Assembly (NCBI GenBank): GCA_903828515.1
Contig: CAIKMD010000002.1
Location: forward strand, 558,001-622,000
Reading direction: 5' to 3'
Origin: an uncultured Rhodospirillales bacterium
GTDB taxonomy: Bacteria > Pseudomonadota > Alphaproteobacteria > ATCC43930 > CGMCC-115725
DNA: 64,000 bases
In this document: piece by piece, positions 32,767 through 41,701 of the stretch
How the letters are laid out: each line of letters opens with the position of its first letter
Position numbering within the stretch: the stretch's first letter is position 1
Translations under genes and position numbers: made by a program
Notes under the pieces: model-generated
The model's database searches: none
Told to the model about the DNA's origin: nothing
The model's input: the letters and a program-made list of their open reading frames with translations, nothing else

Positions 32767-35307
32767 ATGAAAGAAGCGACAGCCCGCATCAAGATCAACA
32801 AGCTGCTTGAAGCGACCGGCTGGCGCTTCTTCGCAGAGAAGGACAAGCCGGCCAACATTCAGCTTGAACCAGCCATCACGATTAAGACGACCGACCTCGA
32901 CGCGCTCGGGGACGATTTCGAGAAGACCTCCAAAGGATTCATCGACTTTCTGCTTCTCGATGCAAAGGGTTTCCCCTTCATCGTTCTGGAGGCGAAGGCA
33001 GAGGACAAAAATCCGCTCATCGGCAAGGAACAGGCGCGTAAATACGCGCGGTCGCAAAATTGCCGTTTCATCATTCTGTCAAACGGCAACCTGCACTATT
33101 TCTGGGATCTCGAACGAGGCAATCCCTACATCATCACGTCGTTTCCGACGCCGACTTCCGTGATCGGTTACCAGAAGGTCGCGCCCAATCCGCAACGACT
33201 CATCGAAGAAAAGGTTGGTCACGACTTCATCGTCCTCACCCAGCGACCCAATTATGCGGCGGAAGCGGGGTGGAAGAATGAAGCCGAGCGTCCCGCCTAT
33301 ATCTTCACCAACAAGCTGCGCTTTCTCCGTCCTTACCAGTTAAAGGCCGTTGAGGCTCTTCAGCGAGCGGTCAAAGACGGCAACGATCGCTTCCTGTTTG
33401 AGATGGCCACCGGCACCGGCAAGACGCTGGTTGCGGCCGCCATCATCAAGCTATTCCTCCGCTCCCGGAATGCCTCGCGCGTCCTCTTTCTGGTCGATCG
33501 CCTGGAATTGGAGGACCAAGCCAAGAAGGCTTTTTCGGCGCTACTGTCCGCTGATTTTCAGACCGTGGTCTACAAGGAGAACCGCGACGATTGGCGGCAC
33601 GCCGAAATCGTCGTGACGACGGTGCAATCGCTGTTGTTCAACAACAAGTATCAGCACCTGTTTTCGCCGACCGATTTCGATCTGGTTATCTCCGACGAGG
33701 CGCATCGCTCCATCGGCGGCAATGCGCGTGCGGTGTTCGATTATTTTATCGGCTACAAACTGGGTCTCACTGCAACGCCTCGCGATTACCTGCGGCGGTT
33801 CGAACGAAGCAGTCCCGCCACGACGGACCCACGCGAGGCCGAACGGCGCCTGCTGCTCGATACCTATCGCACCTTCGGTTGCGAAAACAGCCAACCCACA
33901 TTCCGCTATTCCCTGCTGGACGGCGTGAAGGAGGGCTTTCTCATCAATCCGACCGTCGTCGATGCGCGCACCGACGTGACAACGGAGCTTTTATCGGAAG
34001 AAGGCTTCATCGCCACGTTCACCGACGAGAGCGGCGAAGACCAGCAGGAAGAGTTCAAACACCGCGAGTTCTAGAAGCGTTTCTTCTCCGAAGCGACCAA
34101 TCAGCTCTTTTGCAAAACATTCCTCGACCATGCTTTGCGCGATCCGGTGAGTGGTGAGATCGGCAAGGCCATCGTGTTTGCCGTCAGTCAGAACCACGCG
34201 CTCAAGCTGGCCCACATCTTCAATCTCATGGCCGACCGCATGTTTCCGGGAAAGTATCAATCGGACTTCGCCGTGCAGGTCACATCGCAGATACCCGAAG
34301 CCCAGCAATTCACCATCAACTTCACCAACAACAATCTGCTTGGCTCCGCCAACTTCCTGCCTGCTTATAAAACCAGCAAGGCACGCATCTGCGTGACCGT
34401 TGGCATGATGACGACCGGCTATGATTGTCCGGATATTCTGAACCTCGGTCTGTTCCGCCCGATCTTTTCGCCGACCGATTTCATTCAGATCAAAGGACGC
34501 GGCACCCGCAAACATAACTTCCTGGAAGAGCTTTTCGATAACAGCGTCAAAGATGACGTTTCACACCCCGATAAGACCGCGTTCAAACTGTTCGACTTTT
34601 TTGCCAATTGCGAATACTTCGAAACGGAATTCGACTACGACGAAGTCTTGGAGCTTCCGAAGCCGAAGGGTAAGAGCGGCGAAAGAGCTGAGGGCACGGG
34701 CGAAGGCGGTGGTGGTCCCGCCGGCACCTACGAACATCTTGGGACCGATATCCTCGCGACCGTCAAGGAAGAGACGATCGGCTATGAGGGGATGAAGATC
34801 GACCGGATGTTCTTCGAGCAATTCGAAGATGCCGTGCGCGAGGATGTGACGATTGCCAAGGCCGTCGAAGCGGGCCAATGGGACCACGTTATCGACTATG
34901 TCAACCGCGAGGTCTTCGACAAGCCCGAGGAATATTACACCCTCGACAAGCTCCGCAAGGCGGCGGCCGTGGACCGCCGCCTGAGCTTGCGCGAAATTCT
35001 CGAAAAGGTCTTCGGCCTTATTCCGCGCTTCAAGTCCAAGGACGAATTGCTGGAAGAGGAATTCGCCAAGTTCGTGGCCGACTACAAACCCGACGAGGCC
35101 GAAGCCATTCCGGCGATCAAGATGTTTTTCAAGGCGTATGTCGTGAGCGACCAAATCCGTCATATCATCGAAAGCAAAGACTTCACCGGCCTGGCGACCA
35201 ATCCGGTTTTTTCCAGCCGCGACTTCAGGGCGGTGCCGGCCAAATATCGCGCGCTCATTCCCGAATACGTCAAGGATTACGTCTCCTTGAATCAGTTCGC
35301 GGCTTAA
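32767..35307 (+). pseudogene. hsdR: Type I restriction enzyme HsdR, interrupted by an amber codon
   Basis: Type I restriction motor/nuclease subunit, about 846 codons, with one in-frame TAG at 34072-34074 (codon after EFKHREF); the same frame continues on the other side with KRFFSEATNQLF and no indel. Before the stop: the PD-(D/E)xK nuclease domain (FIDFLLLD ... FIVLEAKAED), Walker A MATGTGKT and DEAH box SDEAHRSIGG. After it: the second helicase lobe (MMTTGYDCPD, QIKGRGTRKHN) and an EcoEI-like C-terminal domain. The stop separates the two RecA lobes, so restriction should be lost unless read through. An in-frame ATG at 32713 could extend the N-terminus by 18 residues. Confidence 0.88.
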
Positions 35308-35316
35308 GGAAGTTCC

Positions 35317-37866
35317 ATGCTCGACAACGACACCAAACGCCGGATCGATACGGCGCGCGACATTCTCGTGGGCAAGGTGCCTGATCCAAAAAGTCAGGTC
35401 GAACAGATCACCATCGCGCTGATCTACAAGTTCATGGATGATATGGATGCCGAGAGCGAGGAGTTCGGCGGCAAGCGCAAATTTTTTGCCGAGGGATTCG
35501 AGCGCTACGGCTGGGCCAAGCTGATGCATTCGGGTTTGGGCGGCCACGAGACCCTGAATCTCTACGCCGAGGCCATCGCGAAGATGCCGGAAAATCCGGG
35601 CATCCCGCCGCTCTTCCGCGAGATATTCAAGAACGCGTATCTGCCTTACCGCGATCCGGAGACGTTGCGCGCGTTCCTCAAGATCATCGACGAGTTCACC
35701 TATGATCATTCCGAAAAACTCGGCGATGCCTTCGAGTATCTCTTATCGGTCCTCGGCTCGCAGGGCGATGCGGGTCAGTTCCGCACGCCGCGCCATATCA
35801 TCGATTTCATGGTTTCCATCGTCGATCCGAAGAAAAGTGAAACGGTGCTCGATCCGGCCTGCGGCACGGCGGGGTTTCTGATTTCGTCCTACAAACACAT
35901 CCTCAAGGCGAACACCGACGCGGCGGGGCAGAGCACGCTGACGCCAGATGACAAGGGACGGCTCGCGACCAACTTCAAGGGCTATGACATCTCCCCTGAC
36001 ATGGTGCGCCTGTCGTTGGTAAATCTCTATCTGCATGGTTTCACCGATCCGCACATTTACGAATACGACACGTTGACGTCGGATGACCGGTGGAATGAAT
36101 ACGCCGATGTGATCCTGGCCAACCCGCCATTCATGTCGCCGAAAGGCGGCATCAAGCCGCACAAACGCTTTTCCATTCAGGCCAAGCGAAGTGAAGTTCT
36201 ATTCGTGGACTACATGGCGGAGCATTTGACGCCCAATGGGCGAGCGGGAATCATCGTTCCCGAAGGCATCATCTTCCAGAGCCAGACCGCCTACAAAGAG
36301 CTGCGAAAGATTCTCGTCGAGAACTATCTTGTCGCCGTCCTCTCCCTACCGGCGGGCTGTTTCAATCCCTACTCCGGGGTGAAGACCAGTATCCTCATTC
36401 TCGATAAATCGCTTGCCAAGGCTTCCGACACCGTCGCCTTCTTCAAAGTGGAAAACGACGGCTTCGGCCTCGGTGCCCAGCGCCGCGTCATCGAAAAGAA
36501 CGACCTCCCGCAAGTCCGAACCGAACTCGCCACATACCTCCACGCCCTCCGCTCCAAAGCGGCTACTGATACTCTTCTCCCGCTAACGTCGACCGCCCAG
36601 ATCGTACCGAAAGAGAAGATTGCCGCGAATGGTGACTACAACCTCAGCGGCGAACGGTATCGGGATGGAGTTGTCGCAATCTCATCGTGGCCTTTCGTTT
36701 CGGTGAGAGCTGCTTTCCGGAAAAGAGACGAAACCGTTCTTCCCGAGTCGCTCGATGGTCCGATCACATATCTCGGCCTCGAAAATATCTCGCAGAACAC
36801 GGGAGAGCTTGAGGGAGATATCATCACCCAAAGGCCTACTGACATTAAAAGCTTAAAGAACGTCTTCAAGCCGCGCGACATCCTTTATGGGAAGCTTCGG
36901 CCAAACTTGAACAAGGTGTGGCTCGCCGACCGAAGGGGCATCTGTTCGACCGACATCTTCGTAATTGAGCGCATCGAAGGAATGACGGACCCAGCGCTCT
37001 ATGCATATCTCTTCCGTAGCGTCCGGTTCAACGATGCTGTCATGGGACAACTCAAGGGAGCGCAGCTTCCACGAATCGGCTGGTCGTCGTTTGCCGAACT
37101 TCAAATTCCCCTACCGCCGCTCGACGTACAGAAGGAGATCGTAGCGGAGATCGAGGGCTACCAGAAAGTCATCAATGGTGCTCGGGCGGTCCTCGATAAT
37201 TACCGACCGCACATCCCGATTCACCCCGACTGGCCGATTCTAAATCTAAGCGAGGTCGCCATTTTTCAAGAAGGCCCCGGAATCCTTGCGAAGGATTTTC
37301 GACCGGAAGGTGTTCCGCTAATTCGTCTCGCTGGTCTTCGTGACGGAATGGTTTCGCTTGCCGGCTGCAATTACCTTGATCCCGAGGTGGTGGAACAGAA
37401 ATGGTCGCAGTTCCGACTTGAAGAAGGAGATATACTCGTTCTCACTAGCGCGACATTTGGAAATCCGGCAATTGTCGGACCTGAAACGGTTGGAGCGATT
37501 TTCTACACCGGGATAATTCGGTTCAAGCCAAGGTCAACGGATTTGGATTCGGGCTTCTTGAGGACCTACCTCGGCTCGGCATCCTTCTTGGATCAAGCTG
37601 AGGCTCTCGCGTCTGGTGCAGTAATCCGACATTTTGGACCGACGCACATTCGTCAGATGACAATCTCGGTCCCACCTGTCGCTACGCAGCAAGCCATCGT
37701 GGCGGAGATCGAAGCCGAGCAGGCCCTCGTAGCCGCGAATCGCGACTTGATCGTCCGCTTCGAGAAAAAGATACAGGCGACGCTTGCCCGCATCTGGGGC
37801 GAAAAGGGGCCAGTCTCATCGGAAGCTATAACGATGGATGACCGGGCTGAACTCACGACCGCTTGA
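35317..37866 (+). CDS. Fused type I modification-specificity protein HsdM-HsdS
   Basis: An 849-residue fusion. Residues 1 to about 430 are an N6-adenine methyltransferase: SAM motif DPACGTAGFL (179-188) and catalytic NPPF (269-272), preceded by the HsdM N-terminal helical domain. From about residue 440 come two target-recognition domains of an HsdS (SWPFVSVRAAFRK ... LPPLDVQKEIVAEIEGYQ, then WPILNLSEVAIFQ ... VPPVATQQAIVAEIEAEQ), each closed by the conserved helical spacer. It should recognise a split DNA site and methylate adenine. It starts nine bases after hsdR. With hsdR broken, it may act as a stand-alone methylase. Confidence 0.9.
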   Translation: MLDNDTKRRIDTARDILVGKVPDPKSQVEQITIALIYKFMDDMDAESEEFGGKRKFFAEGFERYGWAKLMHSGLGGHETLNLYAEAIAKMPENPGIPPLFREIFKNAYLPYRDPETLRAFLKIIDEFTYDHSEKLGDAFEYLLSVLGSQGDAGQFRTPRHIIDFMVSIVDPKKSETVLDPACGTAGFLISSYKHILKANTDAAGQSTLTPDDKGRLATNFKGYDISPDMVRLSLVNLYLHGFTDPHIYEYDTLTSDDRWNEYADVILANPPFMSPKGGIKPHKRFSIQAKRSEVLFVDYMAEHLTPNGRAGIIVPEGIIFQSQTAYKELRKILVENYLVAVLSLPAGCFNPYSGVKTSILILDKSLAKASDTVAFFKVENDGFGLGAQRRVIEKNDLPQVRTELATYLHALRSKAATDTLLPLTSTAQIVPKEKIAANGDYNLSGERYRDGVVAISSWPFVSVRAAFRKRDETVLPESLDGPITYLGLENISQNTGELEGDIITQRPTDIKSLKNVFKPRDILYGKLRPNLNKVWLADRRGICSTDIFVIERIEGMTDPALYAYLFRSVRFNDAVMGQLKGAQLPRIGWSSFAELQIPLPPLDVQKEIVAEIEGYQKVINGARAVLDNYRPHIPIHPDWPILNLSEVAIFQEGPGILAKDFRPEGVPLIRLAGLRDGMVSLAGCNYLDPEVVEQKWSQFRLEEGDILVLTSATFGNPAIVGPETVGAIFYTGIIRFKPRSTDLDSGFLRTYLGSASFLDQAEALASGAVIRHFGPTHIRQMTISVPPVATQQAIVAEIEAEQALVAANRDLIVRFEKKIQATLARIWGEKGPVSSEAITMDDRAELTTA

Positions 37867-37869
37867 TAA

Positions 37870-37891
37870 ATTATGAGTTTTAACTCATAAT
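37870..37891. promoter_or_regulatory. Palindromic operator of the HigBA-like module
   Basis: ATTATGAGTT (37870-37879), two T bases and AACTCATAAT (37882-37891) form a perfect inverted repeat with 10-base arms. It lies eight bases before the toxin start and is AT-rich amid GC-rich DNA. This is the expected form of an operator bound by a HigA-type helix-turn-helix antitoxin such as the one encoded at 38279. Confidence 0.65.
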
Positions 37892-37899
37892 TCGGCTCG

Positions 37900-38282
37900 A
37901 TGATACGAATCTCGCGGGTGCCGCGGCCCCTGCTTTGGGTCGCGTCCGCCAAGAAGGATTATCGCGACTTCCCGCCGCGCGTGCAGGGCAATTTCGGCTT
38001 CGAATTGTTTCTGGCCCAGACCGAGCAGCATCCGCCCTCGCCAAGCCGCTCAAGGGGCTCGGTGGTGGAACGGTCGAGTTGATCGGCGATTTCGACGGCG
38101 ACACCTATCGTGCCGTTTATACCGTTCGGTTCAGCGAGGCGGTCTATGTGCTGCACGCGTTCAAAAAGAAATCGAAGCGCGGGGCGGCGACGCCGAAAGG
38201 TGATATCGAATTGATCAAGCGCCGGCTGGCGGCCGCGGAACGCGACCACGCCGAACGCTTCAAACCGGAGAAGCAACCATGA
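37900..38282 (+). pseudogene. HigB/RelE-type toxin (Gp49-like) with a frameshift
   Basis: The first part in one frame reads RPLLWVASAKKDYRDFPPRVQGNFGFELFLAQ, shown here as RPLLWVASAKKDYRDF and what follows, and the second in another frame reads KPLKGLGGGTVELIGDFDGD then AVYVLHAFKKKSKRG. Together they make the standard phage Gp49-like HigB toxin. The frame changes near 38030-38040 (after EQHP), which fits loss of one base. Either the toxin is inactivated or this is a sequence error. The gene overlaps the HigA-type antitoxin by four bases. Confidence 0.78.
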
Positions 38283-38623
38283 CGCGGCGCATGAAGGTTG
38301 AAATCAGCAGCGGCAATGTCTTCGCCGATCTCGGCTTGCCCGATGCCGAGACACATTTCTTGAAGGCGCAAATCGTCTCCGAGATCTATCGGCTCGCGAC
38401 CGAACGCGGTCTTACCCAACGCGCGGCCGGCGCGCGCATGGGCATCAGCCAACCAGAAGTCTCGCGCCTGTTCAAAGGCAATTTCCGCGAATATTCGATC
38501 GAGCGCCTGATGGGGTTTCTCACCACCTTCGATCGCGACGTCGAGATCGTCGTCCGGCCGCATAAGCGATCGCGCAAAACCGGCAAGGCCGGCAAGATCG
38601 TGTTCACGCCGGTTGCGGCGTAA
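38279..38623 (+). CDS. HigA-like XRE-family antitoxin
   Basis: A 114-residue helix-turn-helix protein: EIYRLATERGLTQRAAGARM and GISQPEVSRLFKG form the DNA-binding unit, in the XRE/HigA style found with Gp49-like toxins, where the toxin gene comes first. The C-terminus is basic. It should repress from the palindrome at 37870-37891. An ATG at 38291 is an alternative start. Its toxin partner upstream is frameshifted, so it may persist as an orphan regulator. Confidence 0.85.
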   Translation: MTRRMKVEISSGNVFADLGLPDAETHFLKAQIVSEIYRLATERGLTQRAAGARMGISQPEVSRLFKGNFREYSIERLMGFLTTFDRDVEIVVRPHKRSRKTGKAGKIVFTPVAA

Positions 38624-38637
38624 GACCGGTCATTACG

Positions 38638-38925
38638 TCACGCCACGCGCCGCGGCCGCTTCGCCGCTCTCGCCAACGCGTCGTTCATGCGCGTCTGCCA
38701 ACCCGGCCCGTCGGCCTTGAAGCTCTCGACCACCTCGGCGTCGAGGCGCAACGTGACGTGCTCCTTGGGCCGTTCCAGCTTGGGCCGGCCGCGCGCGCGC
38801 TTCGCCGCTTCGATCAACTCGGGCATCACCTCGGCCACCGGCCGCGCGCGCCGAAAATCCTCCAGGGTCCATTCGGGGTTGTCGGGGTCGTCGATCGTCT
38901 GATCGTCTTTACGCTTCCTGGCCAT
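38638..38925 (-). CDS. brnA: BrnA family antitoxin
   Basis: A 95-residue BrnA protein: charged N-terminal part, EWTLEDFRRARPVAEVMPEL, then the ribbon-helix-helix segment HVTLRLDAEVVESFKADGPG and the hallmark GPGWQTRMNDALARA. BrnA binds BrnT and represses the brnTA promoter. The ATG at 38925 lies inside the end of brnT (17-base overlap) and has AGAGGTT upstream. Convergent with the HigA-like gene. Confidence 0.88.
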   Translation of the reverse strand: MARKRKDDQTIDDPDNPEWTLEDFRRARPVAEVMPELIEAAKRARGRPKLERPKEHVTLRLDAEVVESFKADGPGWQTRMNDALARAAKRPRRVA

Positions 38926-39177
38926 AACGTCGAACCTCTTTGTCGTTCGCCTTGCGAAAACTGATAAGCCGCACCTTGTCGCCGTGATGGGTGAGGGCAA
39001 CGAAATACAGGCGGTCGTTCCAAAACGCGTATGCCCGATATCGGGCCTCGCCGTAATCGCGGCGATCATCGACCAGAACCTGAGCGGTTTCCCAGGCGAG
39101 GGACGCTACATCCTTGAAATCGAGCTCGTGCTTGGCACGGTTGGCGTCGCGTTTATCGTTGTCCCAATCGAGTCCAT
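38909..39177 (-). pseudogene. brnT: BrnT family toxin, probable frameshift at codon 3
   Basis: The body is a clear BrnT ribonuclease (LDWDNDKRDANRAKHELDF, later ARYRAYAFWNDRLYFVALTH and VRLISFRKANDKEVRRY). No ATG or GTG opens this frame near the expected start; the only in-frame start is a TTG 29 codons upstream at 39265 with an unlikely peptide. An ATG-GAC at 39177 sits exactly where the family start (Met-Asp-Phe-x-Trp-Asp) belongs but is out of frame by one missing base (ACTC instead of ACTTC). So a one-base deletion is likely. If the upstream TTG is used, the gene spans 38909-39265. Confidence 0.6.
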
Positions 39178-39209
39178 TAAATGTGCCTACGTTTAATGAA
39201 GATGTCGAT

Positions 39210-39228
39210 ATTTTTGTGCTACAAAAAT
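39210..39228. promoter_or_regulatory. Inverted repeat upstream of brnTA
   Basis: ATTTTTGT (39210-39217), GCT, ACAAAAAT (39221-39228) is a perfect palindrome with 8-base arms, about 33 bases before the expected brnT start, in a short AT-rich patch. BrnA autorepresses brnTA in known cases, so this is a good operator candidate. Confidence 0.55.
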
Positions 39229-39395
39229 GATTGCGGTCGCGGCAGTGCTCGGTTGCGCACGCCAAATTTTAATTGACTTCCGGCCGGAAAATGAGTACAA
39301 AACAGGAACAAAGACGAGATCGCTCGCGGCCCATCCGCTGGGCGGTTTTGTTGTCTTTGATGCTGGGTGAGGGGTAAGCGGCGGCCGGAGGCAGT

Positions 39396-40253
39396 GTGAG
39401 CAGCAAAGAGGGCGGGCTGTCGCCGCGCGAGCGGCGTTTCGTGTCGGAATACGCGGTCACGCGCAATGCGAAGCGATCGGCGATGGCCGCCGGGTGGTCG
39501 GCGAAAAGCGCCGCCGCGACCGGCTCGAAGCTGCTGCGCCGGCCCGCGATCATCGAAGCGTTGCGCGCGCGGGGGGCCGATATCGCCTACGGCATCAATC
39601 CATCCGGTCAACATCGCACGCCGCGCCGCGCCTTTCGTAAAAGCGGCCTGACGGTCGTGCAGCAACGCTTCGTCGAATCCTATCTGCTCTCGGGCAACGC
39701 GACCCAGGCGGCGCGTATCGCTTTGCCGCGAACGCGCAGGCCCGAGTTCGCCGGCTCCAAGCTGCTGCACCGCCCCGGCGTCGCCGAAGCCATCACGTTC
39801 GAACGGACGCGCAGCATGGAACGCACGCGCGTCAGCCATGAACGCATCCTTGCCGAATACGCGCGGCTCGCCTTCTCGAACGTGGGCGATATCGCGCAAT
39901 GGGGGCCGGATGGCGTCGTGCTCAAGCCCGACGACGAAATCGCCCGCGACGACCGCGCCGCGATCCAGGAAATCGAAACCGCGACGACCCGAACTGGCGC
40001 TCATGCGCGCGTGCGGATGTATTCGAAACACGCCGCCCTCGACGCGCTCGCCCGCCTCACCGGCTTGAACCGCAAGGGCATGATCATCGAGGCCCGCGCT
40101 CAGCGAACCGTCGGCGGTCGCGACGCGCGCGAGGTCCTGCGGGAACGCCTGGCGCGGTTGATGGCGGTCGCGCCGAAGCAAGCCGCCGAGCCCGAGAAGA
40201 AAGAGGAGGCGGAGGTGGCACCGTTAGAGGAGAAGAAAGTCACCGAGGGGTGA
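39396..40253 (+). CDS. Phage terminase small-subunit-like protein with a repeated DNA-binding domain
   Basis: A 285-residue protein starting at GTG 39396 (GGAGG four bases upstream). Two copies of a Terminase_2-like helix-turn-helix unit are visible: LSPRERRFVSEYAVTRNAKR ... GSKLLRRPAIIEAL (about 8-57) and LTVVQQRFVESYLLSGNATQAA ... SKLLHRPGVAEAI (about 85-131). A helical region and a charged Glu/Lys tail follow. In phages the small subunit binds DNA and loads the packaging motor. No large subunit, portal or integrase is nearby, so it is an orphan prophage remnant or has been recruited for another job. Confidence 0.7.
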   Translation: MSSKEGGLSPRERRFVSEYAVTRNAKRSAMAAGWSAKSAAATGSKLLRRPAIIEALRARGADIAYGINPSGQHRTPRRAFRKSGLTVVQQRFVESYLLSGNATQAARIALPRTRRPEFAGSKLLHRPGVAEAITFERTRSMERTRVSHERILAEYARLAFSNVGDIAQWGPDGVVLKPDDEIARDDRAAIQEIETATTRTGAHARVRMYSKHAALDALARLTGLNRKGMIIEARAQRTVGGRDAREVLRERLARLMAVAPKQAAEPEKKEEAEVAPLEEKKVTEG

Positions 40254-40285
40254 GACGGTAAGATTGGGCTGGATGACGAGCAGGG

Positions 40286-40379
40286 GTCCTTCGACACGCT
40301 CAGGACGAGGTTGATCTCACGCGCCATCGCCGATCGGTGCCACGAAGAAAATCTCCTCGTCCTGAGCGTGTCGAAGGAC
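40286..40379. repeat. Perfect 25-base inverted repeat (REP/MITE-like)
   Basis: The left arm 40286-40310 begins GTCCTTCGACACGCTCAGGA and the right arm 40355-40379 is its exact reverse complement; the loop is 44 bases. Such GTCCTTCGACACGCTC elements recur in many GC-rich proteobacterial genomes between convergent genes, as here between the terminase-like gene and the convergent gene at 40425. Confidence 0.85.
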
Positions 40380-40424
40380 GCACGATCGTTTTGCAGTCGA
40401 CTTGCGTCTTCGGCGCGCGCCCGC

Positions 40425-41483
40425 CTAAACCGGAATCTCCGCCGTATGCTTGTGCGCGGCCAGCAGGCCGGGGAACTTCGCCGGGTCGCCGCGGGCCATG
40501 CCGCATTCGGTGCCGATCCCGTCGATGCGCGCGTGGCGCCGCGCCGCGGCGAGGCGCGCCGCGTTGCCGGCATCGTCGTCGCGATGGACGAGGCCGAGAT
40601 AGAGTTCGGTGCCCTTGCCGAGTTTGAGGTTTGCCAACGGCGCGTAATAGGCGTCGTCGGTGCGCGCCTTGATCACCGGCAGGTGAAAGAACTCGATCGG
40701 GCGTTTGACGCTCGCGGCCACCGCGTTGACCATCTCGACCATCAGGCCGGAGTCCTTCGGCAGCACCATGTGTTCGTCGGCGGGGCTGCCATAGCAGAGG
40801 TGATATCCCAATTCGACATCGGCCGGGACGTTGTCGCCGATCTTGGTCAGCACGTCGATCGCCTCGGTGCGGAAATCGACCGGGCCGGGCTCGTAATAAT
40901 TTTCCCAGGCGAGGACTTCCTGGCACACGTCCCACTGGATCGCGAGTTTGTCGTGCGGGACGATGCTGGCGATCTTCGCGACTTCGCCGTTGAAATGCGC
41001 GACCAGCGCGGGCAACACCTTCGGCCGGTCGGACGGCAGCATGTTGTTGTAGGTCGGCGCGATCGGCGTCGGCAGGCTGACCTGGAATTTGACCTTGGCC
41101 GGGATCGCGCCCGATTTTTGCAGTTGCGCGAACTTGCCCCAGGACTCGATCGCCATGTCGGCATAGCCGGTGCGGAACCCGTCGGTGGTGACCACGGCGC
41201 CCGGCTTCACCCGGAGGCGCGCGATCTCGCGCACCACCACGCCGTCCCATTGGGTGAACTTGAACGGCGGCACGTCCTTCGCCACCTCGATCGCCGGGTG
41301 CTGCGCCAGCACGTCCTGGAGGAACCGGATCCAGGATTTGCGAATCCCGGTCTCGCCGTCGGGCAGGCGGGTGAGGTTGTTGCCGACCGCGGCCGGGAGG
41401 GTGCGGAATACCGAGTCGGCATCGGGCAGGGGGATGCTGCCGACGAAATGGACGATGGGATGCTGGTTCTGTTGAGCGGCCAT
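40425..41483 (-). CDS. Methionine synthase II / UROD-like TIM-barrel protein
   Basis: A 352-residue protein, start at ATG 41483 (MAAQQNQHPIVHFVGSIPLP). It has features of the MetE C-terminal/uroporphyrinogen-decarboxylase-like barrel: the opening VGSIPLPD, TYNNML, QWDVCQEVLAWE, ELGYHLCYGSP and, near the end, GIGTECGMARGDP, which may carry a zinc-ligand Cys like that of MetE. It lacks the MetE N-terminal half, so it is probably a single-domain methyltransferase of unknown substrate. It lies between repeats and the glmU promoter region, transcribed away from glmU. Confidence 0.65.
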   Translation of the reverse strand: MAAQQNQHPIVHFVGSIPLPDADSVFRTLPAAVGNNLTRLPDGETGIRKSWIRFLQDVLAQHPAIEVAKDVPPFKFTQWDGVVVREIARLRVKPGAVVTTDGFRTGYADMAIESWGKFAQLQKSGAIPAKVKFQVSLPTPIAPTYNNMLPSDRPKVLPALVAHFNGEVAKIASIVPHDKLAIQWDVCQEVLAWENYYEPGPVDFRTEAIDVLTKIGDNVPADVELGYHLCYGSPADEHMVLPKDSGLMVEMVNAVAASVKRPIEFFHLPVIKARTDDAYYAPLANLKLGKGTELYLGLVHRDDDAGNAARLAAARRHARIDGIGTECGMARGDPAKFPGLLAAHKHTAEIPV

Positions 41484-41701
41484 GGCGCCGTTCCTCCCGA
41501 TGTTGTGCCGTGTTGGGGCTAGGATAGCCCAAGTTTCATCGGGGTTCCCGCGGAACCTGCGTCCTGCCGCGGTGGGCCCCAAAATCCCGTAAAATCAATA
41601 TCCTGGTTAATATTGTTAAACTTCTCTTCGTTCGCCGTTACTTATTCGGTAAAAGTTTCCATGGCATTCTTCCACCCTCATAGAATGGTTCCCCCAGCCC
41701 G

